Source: Caryophanales bacterium UBA4365 (lineage in GTDB: Bacteria; Bacillota_I; Bacilli_A; RFN20; CAG-826). From it: 9,289 nucleotides of DNA. The notes under the pieces were generated by a model. The model was given only the letters and a program-made list of their open reading frames with translations. It had not been told where the DNA came from and searched no databases. Location of the stretch: contig DGSJ01000061.1 of the NCBI GenBank assembly GCA_002393905.1, positions 1 to 9,289 on the forward strand, read 5' to 3'. This document shows positions 1 to 6,197 of the stretch, in pieces. How positions within the stretch are numbered: the first letter of the stretch is position 1; the number at the start of each line of letters is the position of its first letter. A program made the position numbers and the translations under genes.

Positions 1-184
1 TATTGAATCGATCAACACGGCCATCGGCAGCAACGAAACGTTGTTTGCCAGTGTAGAATGGGTGACAGTTGGCACAGGTATCAACCTTAATGTCTTTTCT
101 TGTGCTGTGGGTTTTGAATTTGCTACCACAGGAGATGCAAGTCACTTCTACTTCGTAAACTTGTGGGTGAATATCTTTTTTCAT
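1..184 (-). CDS. rpmE: 50S ribosomal protein L31, zinc-binding type (3' end outside window)
   Basis: This is a structural protein of the large ribosomal subunit. The start is ATG at 184, reading leftwards; 61 codons are visible before the window edge, so the C-terminus is missing. The protein opens MKKDIHPQVYEVEVTCISCG, the usual L31 opening. Two CxxC pairs, C16/C19 and C37/C40, form the zinc ribbon of the C+ type of L31, as opposed to the cysteine-free, zinc-independent paralogue. The stretch around residues 41-61 (HPFYTGKQRFVAADGRVDRF) is the conserved L31 core. The start is supported by an AAGGAG ribosome binding site on the minus strand (complement of 195-200), about 10 bases before the ATG. 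Full-length L31 is usually about 65-90 residues, so little is lost. It is transcribed divergently from tldD. Identification is very secure. Confidence 0.95.
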   Translation of the reverse strand, partial: MKKDIHPQVYEVEVTCISCGSKFKTHSTRKDIKVDTCANCHPFYTGKQRFVAADGRVDRFN

Positions 185-192
185 AAATCTTT

Positions 193-235
193 AACTCCTT
201 CTGCCTTAGGGCTCAAGTGGCTCCTAAAGAAAGTT
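193..235 (-). promoter_or_regulatory. Candidate structured leader of rpmE mRNA
   Basis: The rpmE leader contains a 7-pair hairpin with one G-U pair: the complement of 223-229 (CTTTAGG) pairs with the complement of 204-210 (CCTAAGG) around a 12-base loop. Just outside it, AACTTT (complement of 230-235) could pair with GGAGTT (complement of 193-198), with two G-U pairs. That outer helix would cover part of the ribosome binding site. Such an arrangement would suit autogenous control by L31. Leader RNAs in front of L31 genes, including a Firmicutes class, have been described, but I cannot confirm that this one matches a known consensus. The outer helix is weak on its own. Confidence 0.4.
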
Positions 236-243
236 GCTCGTTA

Positions 244-272
244 ATGATACCAATGAGATTTATCAAAATCAA
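244..272 (-). promoter_or_regulatory. Predicted sigma-A promoter of rpmE
   Basis: On the minus strand, TTGATT (complement of 267-272) lies 17 bases before TATCAT (complement of 244-249). This is a good match to the vegetative TTGACA/TATAAT consensus. It predicts a start near 237 and a leader of about 53 bases, long enough to hold the hairpin described for 193-235. Confidence 0.55.
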
Positions 273-318
273 CAAATAAAAGATTTATTCTTTTCTTTAA
301 TTAAGTCTAACGCATCAA

Positions 319-324
319 TATAAT
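319..324 (+). promoter_or_regulatory. Predicted -10 box for tldD-tldE
   Basis: A perfect TATAAT lies 22 bases before the tldD start codon. The -35 region 17 bases upstream (around 296-301, TTTAAT) is poor. Transcription would begin near 331, giving a very short leader in which the GGAGGT ribosome binding site (334-339) is almost at the 5' end. Confidence 0.4.
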
Positions 325-345
325 TGAAAATACGGAGGTCGAAAT

Positions 346-1743
346 ATGCCATCGAAATCAGCTTATTTATCAATTCTAAATACTGCTCTTTCTACCGGTG
401 GAGACTATGCTGAAATTTTTATTGAAGAAAAAGTTTCTCAAGTAGTATCCATTGAAAATGGAAAAGTAGATGCTTCTAGTGTTTCTAGAACGTATGGAGC
501 AGGTGTTAGAATCTTACAAAACGTGAATAGCGTTTATGGATACACCAATGATGTTTCCACAAAAGGACTTCTTGAATTAGCTAAATCACTTTCTAATTCA
601 TTTAATGGAAAACAAGTTCTTAAAGTAGAAACATTAAAAACCAAACATTTTAAGAATAATCACCCTGCTCAAGAACCACTTAGTGAGGTTAGCGTAGAAG
701 ATAAAATTAACTACATTCGACCAGCAGAAAAAGTAATGCGTGAATACGACAAAAGAATCGTTCGTACGAAAGCCGCGTTCGCTAACTCACAATCTAAGAT
801 TACAATTGTGAATTCGAACGGATTCATTGTTCATGATGAAAAGGAACGTGGACGTGCGATTTTATCCGCCATTGCTTCAGATGGAGAAAAATACGAAACA
901 GCATTTGAAGGTCCAGGAGCAATGTCTGGGTTTGAATATTTTAAAAACGATGTTGATCTTGTTGCTTTAGCAAAAGAAGCTGCAAAATCTGCAATCACAA
1001 TGCTTTCCGCTAAAGATTGCCCAAGCGGAAAAATGACTGTTGTTATCGGTAACGGTAACGGAGGTGTTATTTTCCACGAAGCTTGTGGACACTCCTTAGA
1101 AGCCACATCAGTGTCTAAAAACTTATCGGTTTTCTCTAACAAACTTGGAACACAAATTGCTTCCAAAGTTGTTAGCGCTGTCGATGATGGAACAATTGCC
1201 AATTCCTGGGGATCAAACAACATCGATGATGAAGGAAACAAAACTCAGAAAGTTGTTTTAATTGAAAACGGCATTCTTAAAAACTACCTTGTCGACACTG
1301 TTGGTGGACGTCGTATGGGTATGAAACCAACCGGATGTTCTCGTAGAGAATCATACAAGTATGAACCAACATCCAGAATGTCCAACACATACATTTGTAA
1401 CGGAAAATCTACTCCAGAAGAAATTATTGCTGCAACCAAACTTGGTTTATATGCAAAAACTCTTTCTGGTGGATCAGTTAATCCAGCAACCGGGGAATTT
1501 AACTTTGGTTGCAGCGAAGCCTACATCATTAGAGATGGAAAAATCTGCGAACCAGTTCGTGGAGCTTCTTTAATTGGTACAGGTGGAGAAGTGTTAATGA
1601 ACATTGATATGGTTGGAAATGATTGCGCTCGTAGTAATGGAATGTGCGGTTCTGCTAGTGGTTATGTTCCTGTTGATATTGGACAACCAACAATCCGTGT
1701 TCAAAACATTTTAGTCGGCGGAAATGGAGGAGAATTAAAATGA
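346..1743 (+). CDS. tldD: TldD family zinc metallopeptidase, catalytic subunit
   Basis: TldD is the catalytic half of the TldD/TldE heterodimer, a cytoplasmic protease that trims unfolded or small peptides and, in enterobacteria, matures microcin B17 and degrades CcdA. The protein has 465 residues, normal for the family. The zinc site is visible as HEACGH at residues 244-249, followed by SLEA as usual in TldD. The later GMCGSASGYVPVDIGQP segment (about 432-447) carries C434 at the place of the third, cysteine, zinc ligand. The FNFGCSEAYIIRDGKI block (about 385-400) is a further family signature. The start is supported by GGAGGT at 334-339, six bases upstream. The TGA stop overlaps the tldE start (ATGA), so the two subunits are probably translationally coupled. 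No RiPP precursor or toxin-antitoxin gene lies next to the pair, so a general peptide-processing role is the safest reading. Confidence 0.95.
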   Translation: MPSKSAYLSILNTALSTGGDYAEIFIEEKVSQVVSIENGKVDASSVSRTYGAGVRILQNVNSVYGYTNDVSTKGLLELAKSLSNSFNGKQVLKVETLKTKHFKNNHPAQEPLSEVSVEDKINYIRPAEKVMREYDKRIVRTKAAFANSQSKITIVNSNGFIVHDEKERGRAILSAIASDGEKYETAFEGPGAMSGFEYFKNDVDLVALAKEAAKSAITMLSAKDCPSGKMTVVIGNGNGGVIFHEACGHSLEATSVSKNLSVFSNKLGTQIASKVVSAVDDGTIANSWGSNNIDDEGNKTQKVVLIENGILKNYLVDTVGGRRMGMKPTGCSRRESYKYEPTSRMSNTYICNGKSTPEEIIAATKLGLYAKTLSGGSVNPATGEFNFGCSEAYIIRDGKICEPVRGASLIGTGGEVLMNIDMVGNDCARSNGMCGSASGYVPVDIGQPTIRVQNILVGGNGGELK

Positions 1744-3071
1744 GATTTAATACAAAAAAATTCTTTGAATTAGCAAAGGCTCATGGATTTGAAGCTGCTG
1801 ATTTAAACATTTCCAAAGGCCATTCGATGTCTGTCACTCTCTATCATGGAGAAATTGAAAACTACAGTGAGGAAAATACCGCTGATGCTGTTGCTCGCGG
1901 AATTATTAATGGAAAACTCGGTGGATGTGTTACAGAAAAGTTTGATAAGAACACGATTGAATTCATGATCGATTCAATTGAAAAGACTGCTCGCGTTATT
2001 GAAACTAACGACCCAGTAATTATTTACAAAGGAAGCAAAAAGTATCACCGTGGAAGTTACTATAACAAAGCGCTCTTTGAAGTTCCTTTCGAAGAGAAAA
2101 AGAAAATCCTTTTTGAAATCGAGAAGAAACTTTTTGCTTACGATAAAAGAATTAATGAGGTCGCTAGTGTTTCCTATTCTGAAAGTAGCGAGGATTCAAT
2201 CCTTCAAAACTCATATGGTTTAAAACTAAAAACAAAGAAATCTGATTTCTCGATTGTTGCCCAAATTACCGCAAAAGAAAAAGACGAGATTCGCTCAAAT
2301 TATGCAGTTTTTGCCGGGAATAATTTAGAAGAATTCGATATTGATAAATTTGTTAAGGAATTAGCCGATGAAACACTCAAAAAACTCGGCAGTTCTCAAT
2401 GCAAATCCAAAAAATACCCAGTAATTTTAAACCCTGATTGTGCTGCTACATTAATTCGTGCTTATTTATCTAGTACCAACGCCGAAGATGTCCAAAAGAA
2501 TAGTTCATTATTCATTGGAAAACTTCATCAACAAATTGCTAGTAAAAAGTTAACAGTCACTGAAAACCCACTTACAAAAAATGTTTTCTTTGACTACTAC
2601 GATGATGAAGGTGTGGCCATTAACAAGAAGGACATTGTTAAAAAAGGTGTTCTTCAAACTTACCTTTATACATTAGAAACCGCCGCTAAGGATGGAGTTG
2701 AACCAACTGGTAACGGTTATCGTGGAGCGGGTAAGGCCAGCGCTGGCTTAGGCTACATCATTGTTAAACCGGGACGCAAATCGGAAGAAGAAATGATGTC
2801 TTCGATTAAAGAAGGTGTCTACATTACTGACTTAGAAGGTTTACACGCTGGCATGAACGCAAGAAGCGGAAACTTCTCCTTACAATCGCAAGGTTTTATG
2901 ATTCGTGATGGAAAACTTGCTGAACCTCTCTCCTTAATTACTGTTTCAGGTAACTTAGTGGAGATGTTTAACAACATTAAAGACGTTGGATCAAATTCAA
3001 AATTCCTTCTAGGAGGCAAAGCCTCTTGCCCATCAATAAGCTTTAAAAAGTTATTTGTTTCTGGTCAATAA
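1740..3071 (+). CDS. tldE: TldE/PmbA family protein, partner of TldD
   Basis: This is the non-catalytic partner that completes the TldD/TldE (PmbA) protease, shaping the chamber through which unfolded peptides reach TldD. The protein has 443 residues, typical length. It belongs to the same fold family as the upstream gene but lacks an HExxxH motif, which marks it as TldE rather than a second TldD. The C-terminal signature (residues 367-392, GLHAGMNARSGNF followed by SLQSQGFMIRDGK) matches the PmbA pattern of a glycine/asparagine-rich loop before an IRDGK strand. EPTGNGYRGAGKAS at 321-334 is another conserved loop. The ATG overlaps the tldD stop by 4 bases and has its own ribosome binding site, GGAGGAG at 1726-1732. 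The gene ends 8 bases before a symmetric terminator, so tldD-tldE form a closed two-gene operon. Confidence 0.93.
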   Translation: MRFNTKKFFELAKAHGFEAADLNISKGHSMSVTLYHGEIENYSEENTADAVARGIINGKLGGCVTEKFDKNTIEFMIDSIEKTARVIETNDPVIIYKGSKKYHRGSYYNKALFEVPFEEKKKILFEIEKKLFAYDKRINEVASVSYSESSEDSILQNSYGLKLKTKKSDFSIVAQITAKEKDEIRSNYAVFAGNNLEEFDIDKFVKELADETLKKLGSSQCKSKKYPVILNPDCAATLIRAYLSSTNAEDVQKNSSLFIGKLHQQIASKKLTVTENPLTKNVFFDYYDDEGVAINKKDIVKKGVLQTYLYTLETAAKDGVEPTGNGYRGAGKASAGLGYIIVKPGRKSEEEMMSSIKEGVYITDLEGLHAGMNARSGNFSLQSQGFMIRDGKLAEPLSLITVSGNLVEMFNNIKDVGSNSKFLLGGKASCPSISFKKLFVSGQ

Positions 3072-3078
3072 ACAACAA

Positions 3079-3109
3079 AAAAACTCGAGATTCAATTTCT
3101 CGAGTTTTT
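3079..3109. terminator. Bidirectional intrinsic terminator between tldE and degV
   Basis: A perfect 12-pair inverted repeat (arms 3079-3090 and 3098-3109, core ACTCGAGA/TCTCGAGT) has a 7-base loop. A-runs lie on the left and T-runs on the right, so each strand ends in a U-tract. It sits between the stops of converging tldE and degV and can end both transcripts. Confidence 0.9.
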
Positions 3110-3115
3110 GTTTAC

Positions 3116-3967
3116 TTATTTCTTGATATAAAGAATACCAATTGTTCCGTAACCACAGTGGGTTGAGATAACGCAACCTGCTCGTGTTTCGTGAATACAT
3201 TTTGGATCAATCATTTTTCCTAATTCAGCGTGGAGATAATCTGCAACTTCTCTAGAGGTTCCAGCGTGTGTGATCATGACGTTTTCAAGATCAACATTTG
3301 GGAAGTCTTCTTTGAAGACATTGAGAAGTTCGTTTGCAGCCATCTTCAATGTTCCACGAGGTTTTTTGTAAACAATTAATTTGCCATCAATGACTTTAAT
3401 CATTGGGTGAATGTGGAAGAGATGACCGAAGATTTTCGCGGTTCCACTACAACGACCACCTTTATGAAGGTAATCAAGGGTATCAACGATGAATTGGGAA
3501 GAAATTTTACTTGCTAAAGGAGTGACTTCATCATAAATCTCTTTTGCGGACTTTCCTTCTTTAGCCAAACGGCCCATTTTCAACGCTAATAATCCGGTTC
3601 CGGAAGAAAGATTCAAAGAATCAATTAAATAAATACGATCATCTGGGAAAGCGGATTTAGCAATGGTTGCGCTTTGGAAGTTGGTCGATAATGTTGAACC
3701 AATTCCGGTAAAAACAATATCGTAACCTTGATCAATGTATTTTCTAAATACTTCTTCAATAACAGCTGGGGATGCGGCGGCAGAACTTGGAAGAGTTTTC
3801 TTTTCTTTAACCTTCGCATAAAGTTCATCCGGAGTAAGAGTAACATTATCTAGATAATTCTCTTCACCAAAGTTGACATTTAGAGGAATAACTTCCATGT
3901 CAAATTCTTTATATAACTCCGGTGTTAAATCGGCAGTTGAATCAACAATAACTTTTACTTTGTTCAT
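3116..3967 (-). CDS. DegV family fatty-acid-binding protein (FakB-like)
   Basis: DegV/FakB proteins hold a fatty acid and present its carboxylate to the FakA kinase, which makes acyl-phosphate for phospholipid synthesis; they act in the cytoplasm. The family motifs are visible, numbered from the ATG at 3967: DSTADL at 9-14, LPSSAAASP at 59-67, TGIGSTLSTNFQSA at 87-100, DSLNLSSGTG at 116-125, DTLDYLHKGGRCS at 162-174, and THCGYG at 269-274 near the end. Length is 283 residues, normal for DegV. A GTG nine bases upstream is in frame, but it lies inside the AGGTG ribosome binding site (complement of 3974-3978), six bases before the ATG, so ATG is preferred. No fakA is in the window. The ligand cannot be predicted; several paralogues with different chain preferences are common in one genome. 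No convincing promoter was seen upstream, only an AT-rich tract. Confidence 0.92.
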   Translation of the reverse strand: MNKVKVIVDSTADLTPELYKEFDMEVIPLNVNFGEENYLDNVTLTPDELYAKVKEKKTLPSSAAASPAVIEEVFRKYIDQGYDIVFTGIGSTLSTNFQSATIAKSAFPDDRIYLIDSLNLSSGTGLLALKMGRLAKEGKSAKEIYDEVTPLASKISSQFIVDTLDYLHKGGRCSGTAKIFGHLFHIHPMIKVIDGKLIVYKKPRGTLKMAANELLNVFKEDFPNVDLENVMITHAGTSREVADYLHAELGKMIDPKCIHETRAGCVISTHCGYGTIGILYIKK

Positions 3968-4045
3968 ATATAGCACCTATTTCTTTCTTATATATTAGAC
4001 AAAAAAATTGAATTTCACACTATTTTATTTATTTAAATAATGAAT

Positions 4046-4051
4046 TATAAT
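4046..4051 (+). promoter_or_regulatory. Predicted -10 box for the mscL operon
   Basis: A perfect TATAAT lies 23 bases before the mscL start. It implies transcription from about 4058, just ahead of the GGAGGAG ribosome binding site at 4064-4070. The -35 position (about 4023-4028, TTTTAT) is a poor match. A 12-base perfect palindrome (TTATTTAAATAA, 4029-4040) sits in the spacer, where a repressor could act, though palindromes this AT-rich arise easily by chance. Confidence 0.45.
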
Positions 4052-4074
4052 CATTTTAACCTTGGAGGAGAAAT

Positions 4075-4680
4075 ATGAAAAAAGAAAAGGCCAAAAAAAC
4101 AAAAAAAGTAAAAGGCTTCCTTGCTGATTTTAAGGCATTTATTTCCCGTGGAAACGCAGTTGACTTAGCTGTTGGCGTTGTCATTGGCGGTGCCTTTGGA
4201 GCCATTGTTAATGCTCTCGTTAACATTTTGTTAAACCTCTGCATGTGGGGAGTCCCAGGTGGACTTGCTGGATTAGTTACTATTCTTCCAGCTGCCAGCC
4301 CAAGTCAAATCCCACCAGAAGGATACAAGCAAGTTTATACTGTCGGAGAATTCATGAATCTCCAAGTAACCGAACAAGCCCTTTACACCAAACATGGTGG
4401 AAAATACATCTATTCCGGCTGTTCAGTTCTTGACTGGGGTGCATTAATCAATGCAGTCATTACATTCATCATTATTGCCGTTGTCCTATTCACTGTTATC
4501 AAAGTAATTGGCTACTTCAACAGACTTAAAGAAGAAGCTAAGGCAAAAGCAAAAGAAGAATATTATGAAAAACACCCAGAAGAAAGACCAGCACCAGTTG
4601 AACCAGGAACACCTGAACCAACTGAAACTGAACTTCTTGCTGAAATTCGTGATTTACTGAAAAAAGAAAAAGCAAAATAA
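4075..4680 (+). CDS. mscL: Large-conductance mechanosensitive channel MscL, long-loop form
   Basis: MscL is a pentameric membrane pore that opens under high tension and releases solutes during hypo-osmotic shock. The N-terminal amphipathic segment and first helix (about residues 15-55) carry the signature ISRGNAVDLAVGVVIGGAFG, matching the RGNVVDLAVGVIIG block of known MscL proteins. A second helix spans about 120-147 (WGALINAVITFIIIAVVLFT). The C-terminus ends with LLAEIRDLLKKEKAK, the usual cytoplasmic helix motif. The protein has 201 residues against roughly 120-150 for most MscL. The extra length is mainly in the loop between the helices (about 57-118), with C56 and C116 at its two ends, and in a Lys/Glu/Pro-rich linker (about 150-185). 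The start is supported by GGAGGAG four bases upstream. The TAA stop overlaps the next ATG by one base. The family call is very secure. Confidence 0.93.
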   Translation: MKKEKAKKTKKVKGFLADFKAFISRGNAVDLAVGVVIGGAFGAIVNALVNILLNLCMWGVPGGLAGLVTILPAASPSQIPPEGYKQVYTVGEFMNLQVTEQALYTKHGGKYIYSGCSVLDWGALINAVITFIIIAVVLFTVIKVIGYFNRLKEEAKAKAKEEYYEKHPEERPAPVEPGTPEPTETELLAEIRDLLKKEKAK

Positions 4681-5003
4681 TGACACTATTTGAGAAAGTT
4701 GATTTTATTCAAAAACGCTCAGGATTTGGTGATAAAAAGTTCTGTAAAGTTTATGGGCTTCAATTGCCAGTTCTTTGGCAGATTCGTAAAGGTCTTTACC
4801 AACCAGATAAAAGCGAGTTAGCTTATCTTTGTGGTAAATTTAATTTAGATCTGGATGATTTTATGGATGATAAATCTTCTTTAAAAACTGTTGGATTAAA
4901 ACCTGGCGAGCACACATGTAAGCTAGCAAATGTCCAAGAGGATTCAGATATTTATGAAGACTTTCCGCAAGAAAGTAATGATCGTTACGAAGAAAAGGAT
5001 TAG
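4680..5003 (+). CDS. Small XRE-like helix-turn-helix protein, coupled to mscL
   Basis: I do not recognise a named family. The first 65 or so residues fit the five-helix Cro/C1 (XRE) fold: helices around FEKVDFIQKR, KKFCKVYG and LPVLWQIRKG, then SELAYLCGKFNL and DLDDFMDD. The pattern WQIRKGLYQPDKSELAYLCG matches the usual recognition helix, turn and fourth helix. The last 40 residues (about 68-107) are strongly acidic, contain a lone cysteine near 80, and look disordered. It starts at the A of the mscL stop (TAATG) with no clear ribosome binding site of its own, only an A/G-rich tract, which suggests translational coupling. It may be a DNA-binding regulator, or a structural domain using the same fold; nothing in the sequence shows its target. 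It is followed by a strong terminator, so mscL and this gene form a two-gene unit. Confidence 0.7.
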   Translation: MTLFEKVDFIQKRSGFGDKKFCKVYGLQLPVLWQIRKGLYQPDKSELAYLCGKFNLDLDDFMDDKSSLKTVGLKPGEHTCKLANVQEDSDIYEDFPQESNDRYEEKD

Positions 5004-5037
5004 TTAACTTCTCAAATAAAAATATTTAAGTTTTGCA

Positions 5038-5067
5038 AAAAAGGAACGGGATTTGCCGTTCCTTTTT
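5038..5067. terminator. Bidirectional intrinsic terminator between the mscL unit and the right-hand operon
   Basis: A perfect 12-pair inverted repeat (arms 5038-5049 and 5056-5067, core GGAACGG/CCGTTCC) has a 6-base loop. A-runs on one side and T-runs on the other provide a U-tract in each direction. It lies 34 bases after the HTH gene and 7 bases after the stop of the converging membrane protein gene, so it can end both. Confidence 0.9.
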
Positions 5068-5074
5068 CATTTTC

Positions 5075-6187
5075 TTATTTTTTCCAATCAGGATGTTTTT
5101 CTTGAATTTTTGCAACGACTTCATCGAAGAGTTTCTTTTCTTCTTCTAAGTCTGCCTTATTCACTTTTTTAAACGCTTTTTCTCTCTTGGATAAGGCGTA
5201 TTGAACCTCGAACGAGGAATCATCAATCAAGCCAGCGATTAAAGCGTAAGCTCTTAATGATTCAACCGATGCTTCATTAGAAATATATTTACGATCTCCA
5301 TCGCCAACTTGTTCGTCATAGAATTTCTTCACCTCATCAAGCGGTTTAGTCATCAAATAAACAAACATCTCTAAAGCAACAATTCTCTTCTTTAAGAAAG
5401 CATCAATTTTTAATTCTGGAGCCTTCATTTTAAGAAGCATTTCAAGAGCTCTATCGTAATCGCGTTTTAATAATGCATGTTCCACTGCAATAAGGTTTAA
5501 TTCAACAGTGAAATCAGTCAATGTTTCATTAAATTCAACGCTTGCTGATTCATCTTCGATTGCCAGGCGTCCTTGATAATCCATATAGTCAACTAATGCT
5601 TTAGCATTATCTGATTTTGTAAGCAATGATAAACGATATCCATCATTCATTGTATCTAACTTAAATGGAATGAAATCATAAACGAATAAAATTGAAGAAA
5701 GAATAATCCAAAGAAGAGCAGCAATAGCAAGCCATTTCATTGCGCTTCCACTTGGTGCGGTTTGACCCATTGAATAAAGAACAATACAGGTTGCAAGTTC
5801 TGCGGCATAGAAAACGATTGGCATCCAAACGTATGCGTTTAATTTACTCTTTTCGGTTTTAATTATTTTTGTTTCTCCGGTTAACCCATCGAAATCATCG
5901 ATGCAGAATTTCCATCCTTCTTTTTTCTTCTTTAAACAAAGGAAGTAACAGTTAACTGAAACAACTTTACATTTGCCGACTTTGGCGCCAACAACGTGAG
6001 ATATCTCCATAAAGACAATGTTGAAGACAAAACCGACAATCAAAACCACCAATGTAAACACAACTGGTGAAAGATTTGGTTCATAAAGTCTTTCAAACGC
6101 ATCAGAAATTACAGTTAATCCCATGATGATTGCCACAGCTAAGACAATAAATAGAAATACGGTACTAATTACAGATTCTTTTTTCAT
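5075..6187 (-). CDS. Four-helix membrane protein, possible inactive M50/site-2-protease relative
   Basis: I do not recognise a named gene. The 370-residue protein has four likely membrane helices (about 7-29, 41-60, 117-138, 152-172) and then a soluble, charged, mostly helical C-terminal half (about 190-370) that could hold TPR-like helical pairs (for example VEHALLKRDYDRALEMLLKM at 235-254). Two motifs sit where site-2 proteases (family M50) keep their zinc site: MEISHVVGAKVGK at 60-72, in place of HExxH plus a small-residue helix, and FIPFKLDTMNDGYRL at 172-186, resembling the family's P...NDG segment. The first zinc histidine is Met60, so a normal zinc site is unlikely. The start ATG has an AGGGGG ribosome binding site that overlaps the stop of the upstream regulator gene, so it is the last gene of the operon. 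A cytoplasmic C-terminal half is likely, given the lysine-rich flanks. The membrane-protein call is secure; the M50 link is an inference from motif layout. Confidence 0.72.
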   Translation of the reverse strand: MKKESVISTVFLFIVLAVAIIMGLTVISDAFERLYEPNLSPVVFTLVVLIVGFVFNIVFMEISHVVGAKVGKCKVVSVNCYFLCLKKKKEGWKFCIDDFDGLTGETKIIKTEKSKLNAYVWMPIVFYAAELATCIVLYSMGQTAPSGSAMKWLAIAALLWIILSSILFVYDFIPFKLDTMNDGYRLSLLTKSDNAKALVDYMDYQGRLAIEDESASVEFNETLTDFTVELNLIAVEHALLKRDYDRALEMLLKMKAPELKIDAFLKKRIVALEMFVYLMTKPLDEVKKFYDEQVGDGDRKYISNEASVESLRAYALIAGLIDDSSFEVQYALSKREKAFKKVNKADLEEEKKLFDEVVAKIQEKHPDWKK

Positions 6188-6197
6188 AAAAATCCCC

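Noticed and set aside
41..244. Open frame on the plus strand across the left edge
   Set aside because: It is the antisense of rpmE, whose zinc-ribbon protein on the minus strand is unmistakable.
831..1241. 136-residue open frame on the minus strand inside tldD
   Set aside because: It is opposite the conserved HEACGH region of tldD, resembles no family I know, and is explained by codon bias of the real gene.
1741..1743. TGA read as tryptophan (Mycoplasma code)
   Set aside because: A new ribosome binding site and tldE start overlap this TGA, psuG also ends at TGA, and the Trp codons checked are TGG.
3978..4020. Possible degV promoter in the AT-rich tract upstream
   Set aside because: Several TATA-like words (TATATA, TATAAG on the minus strand) occur, but none has a reasonable -35 at the right distance, so no specific site is called.
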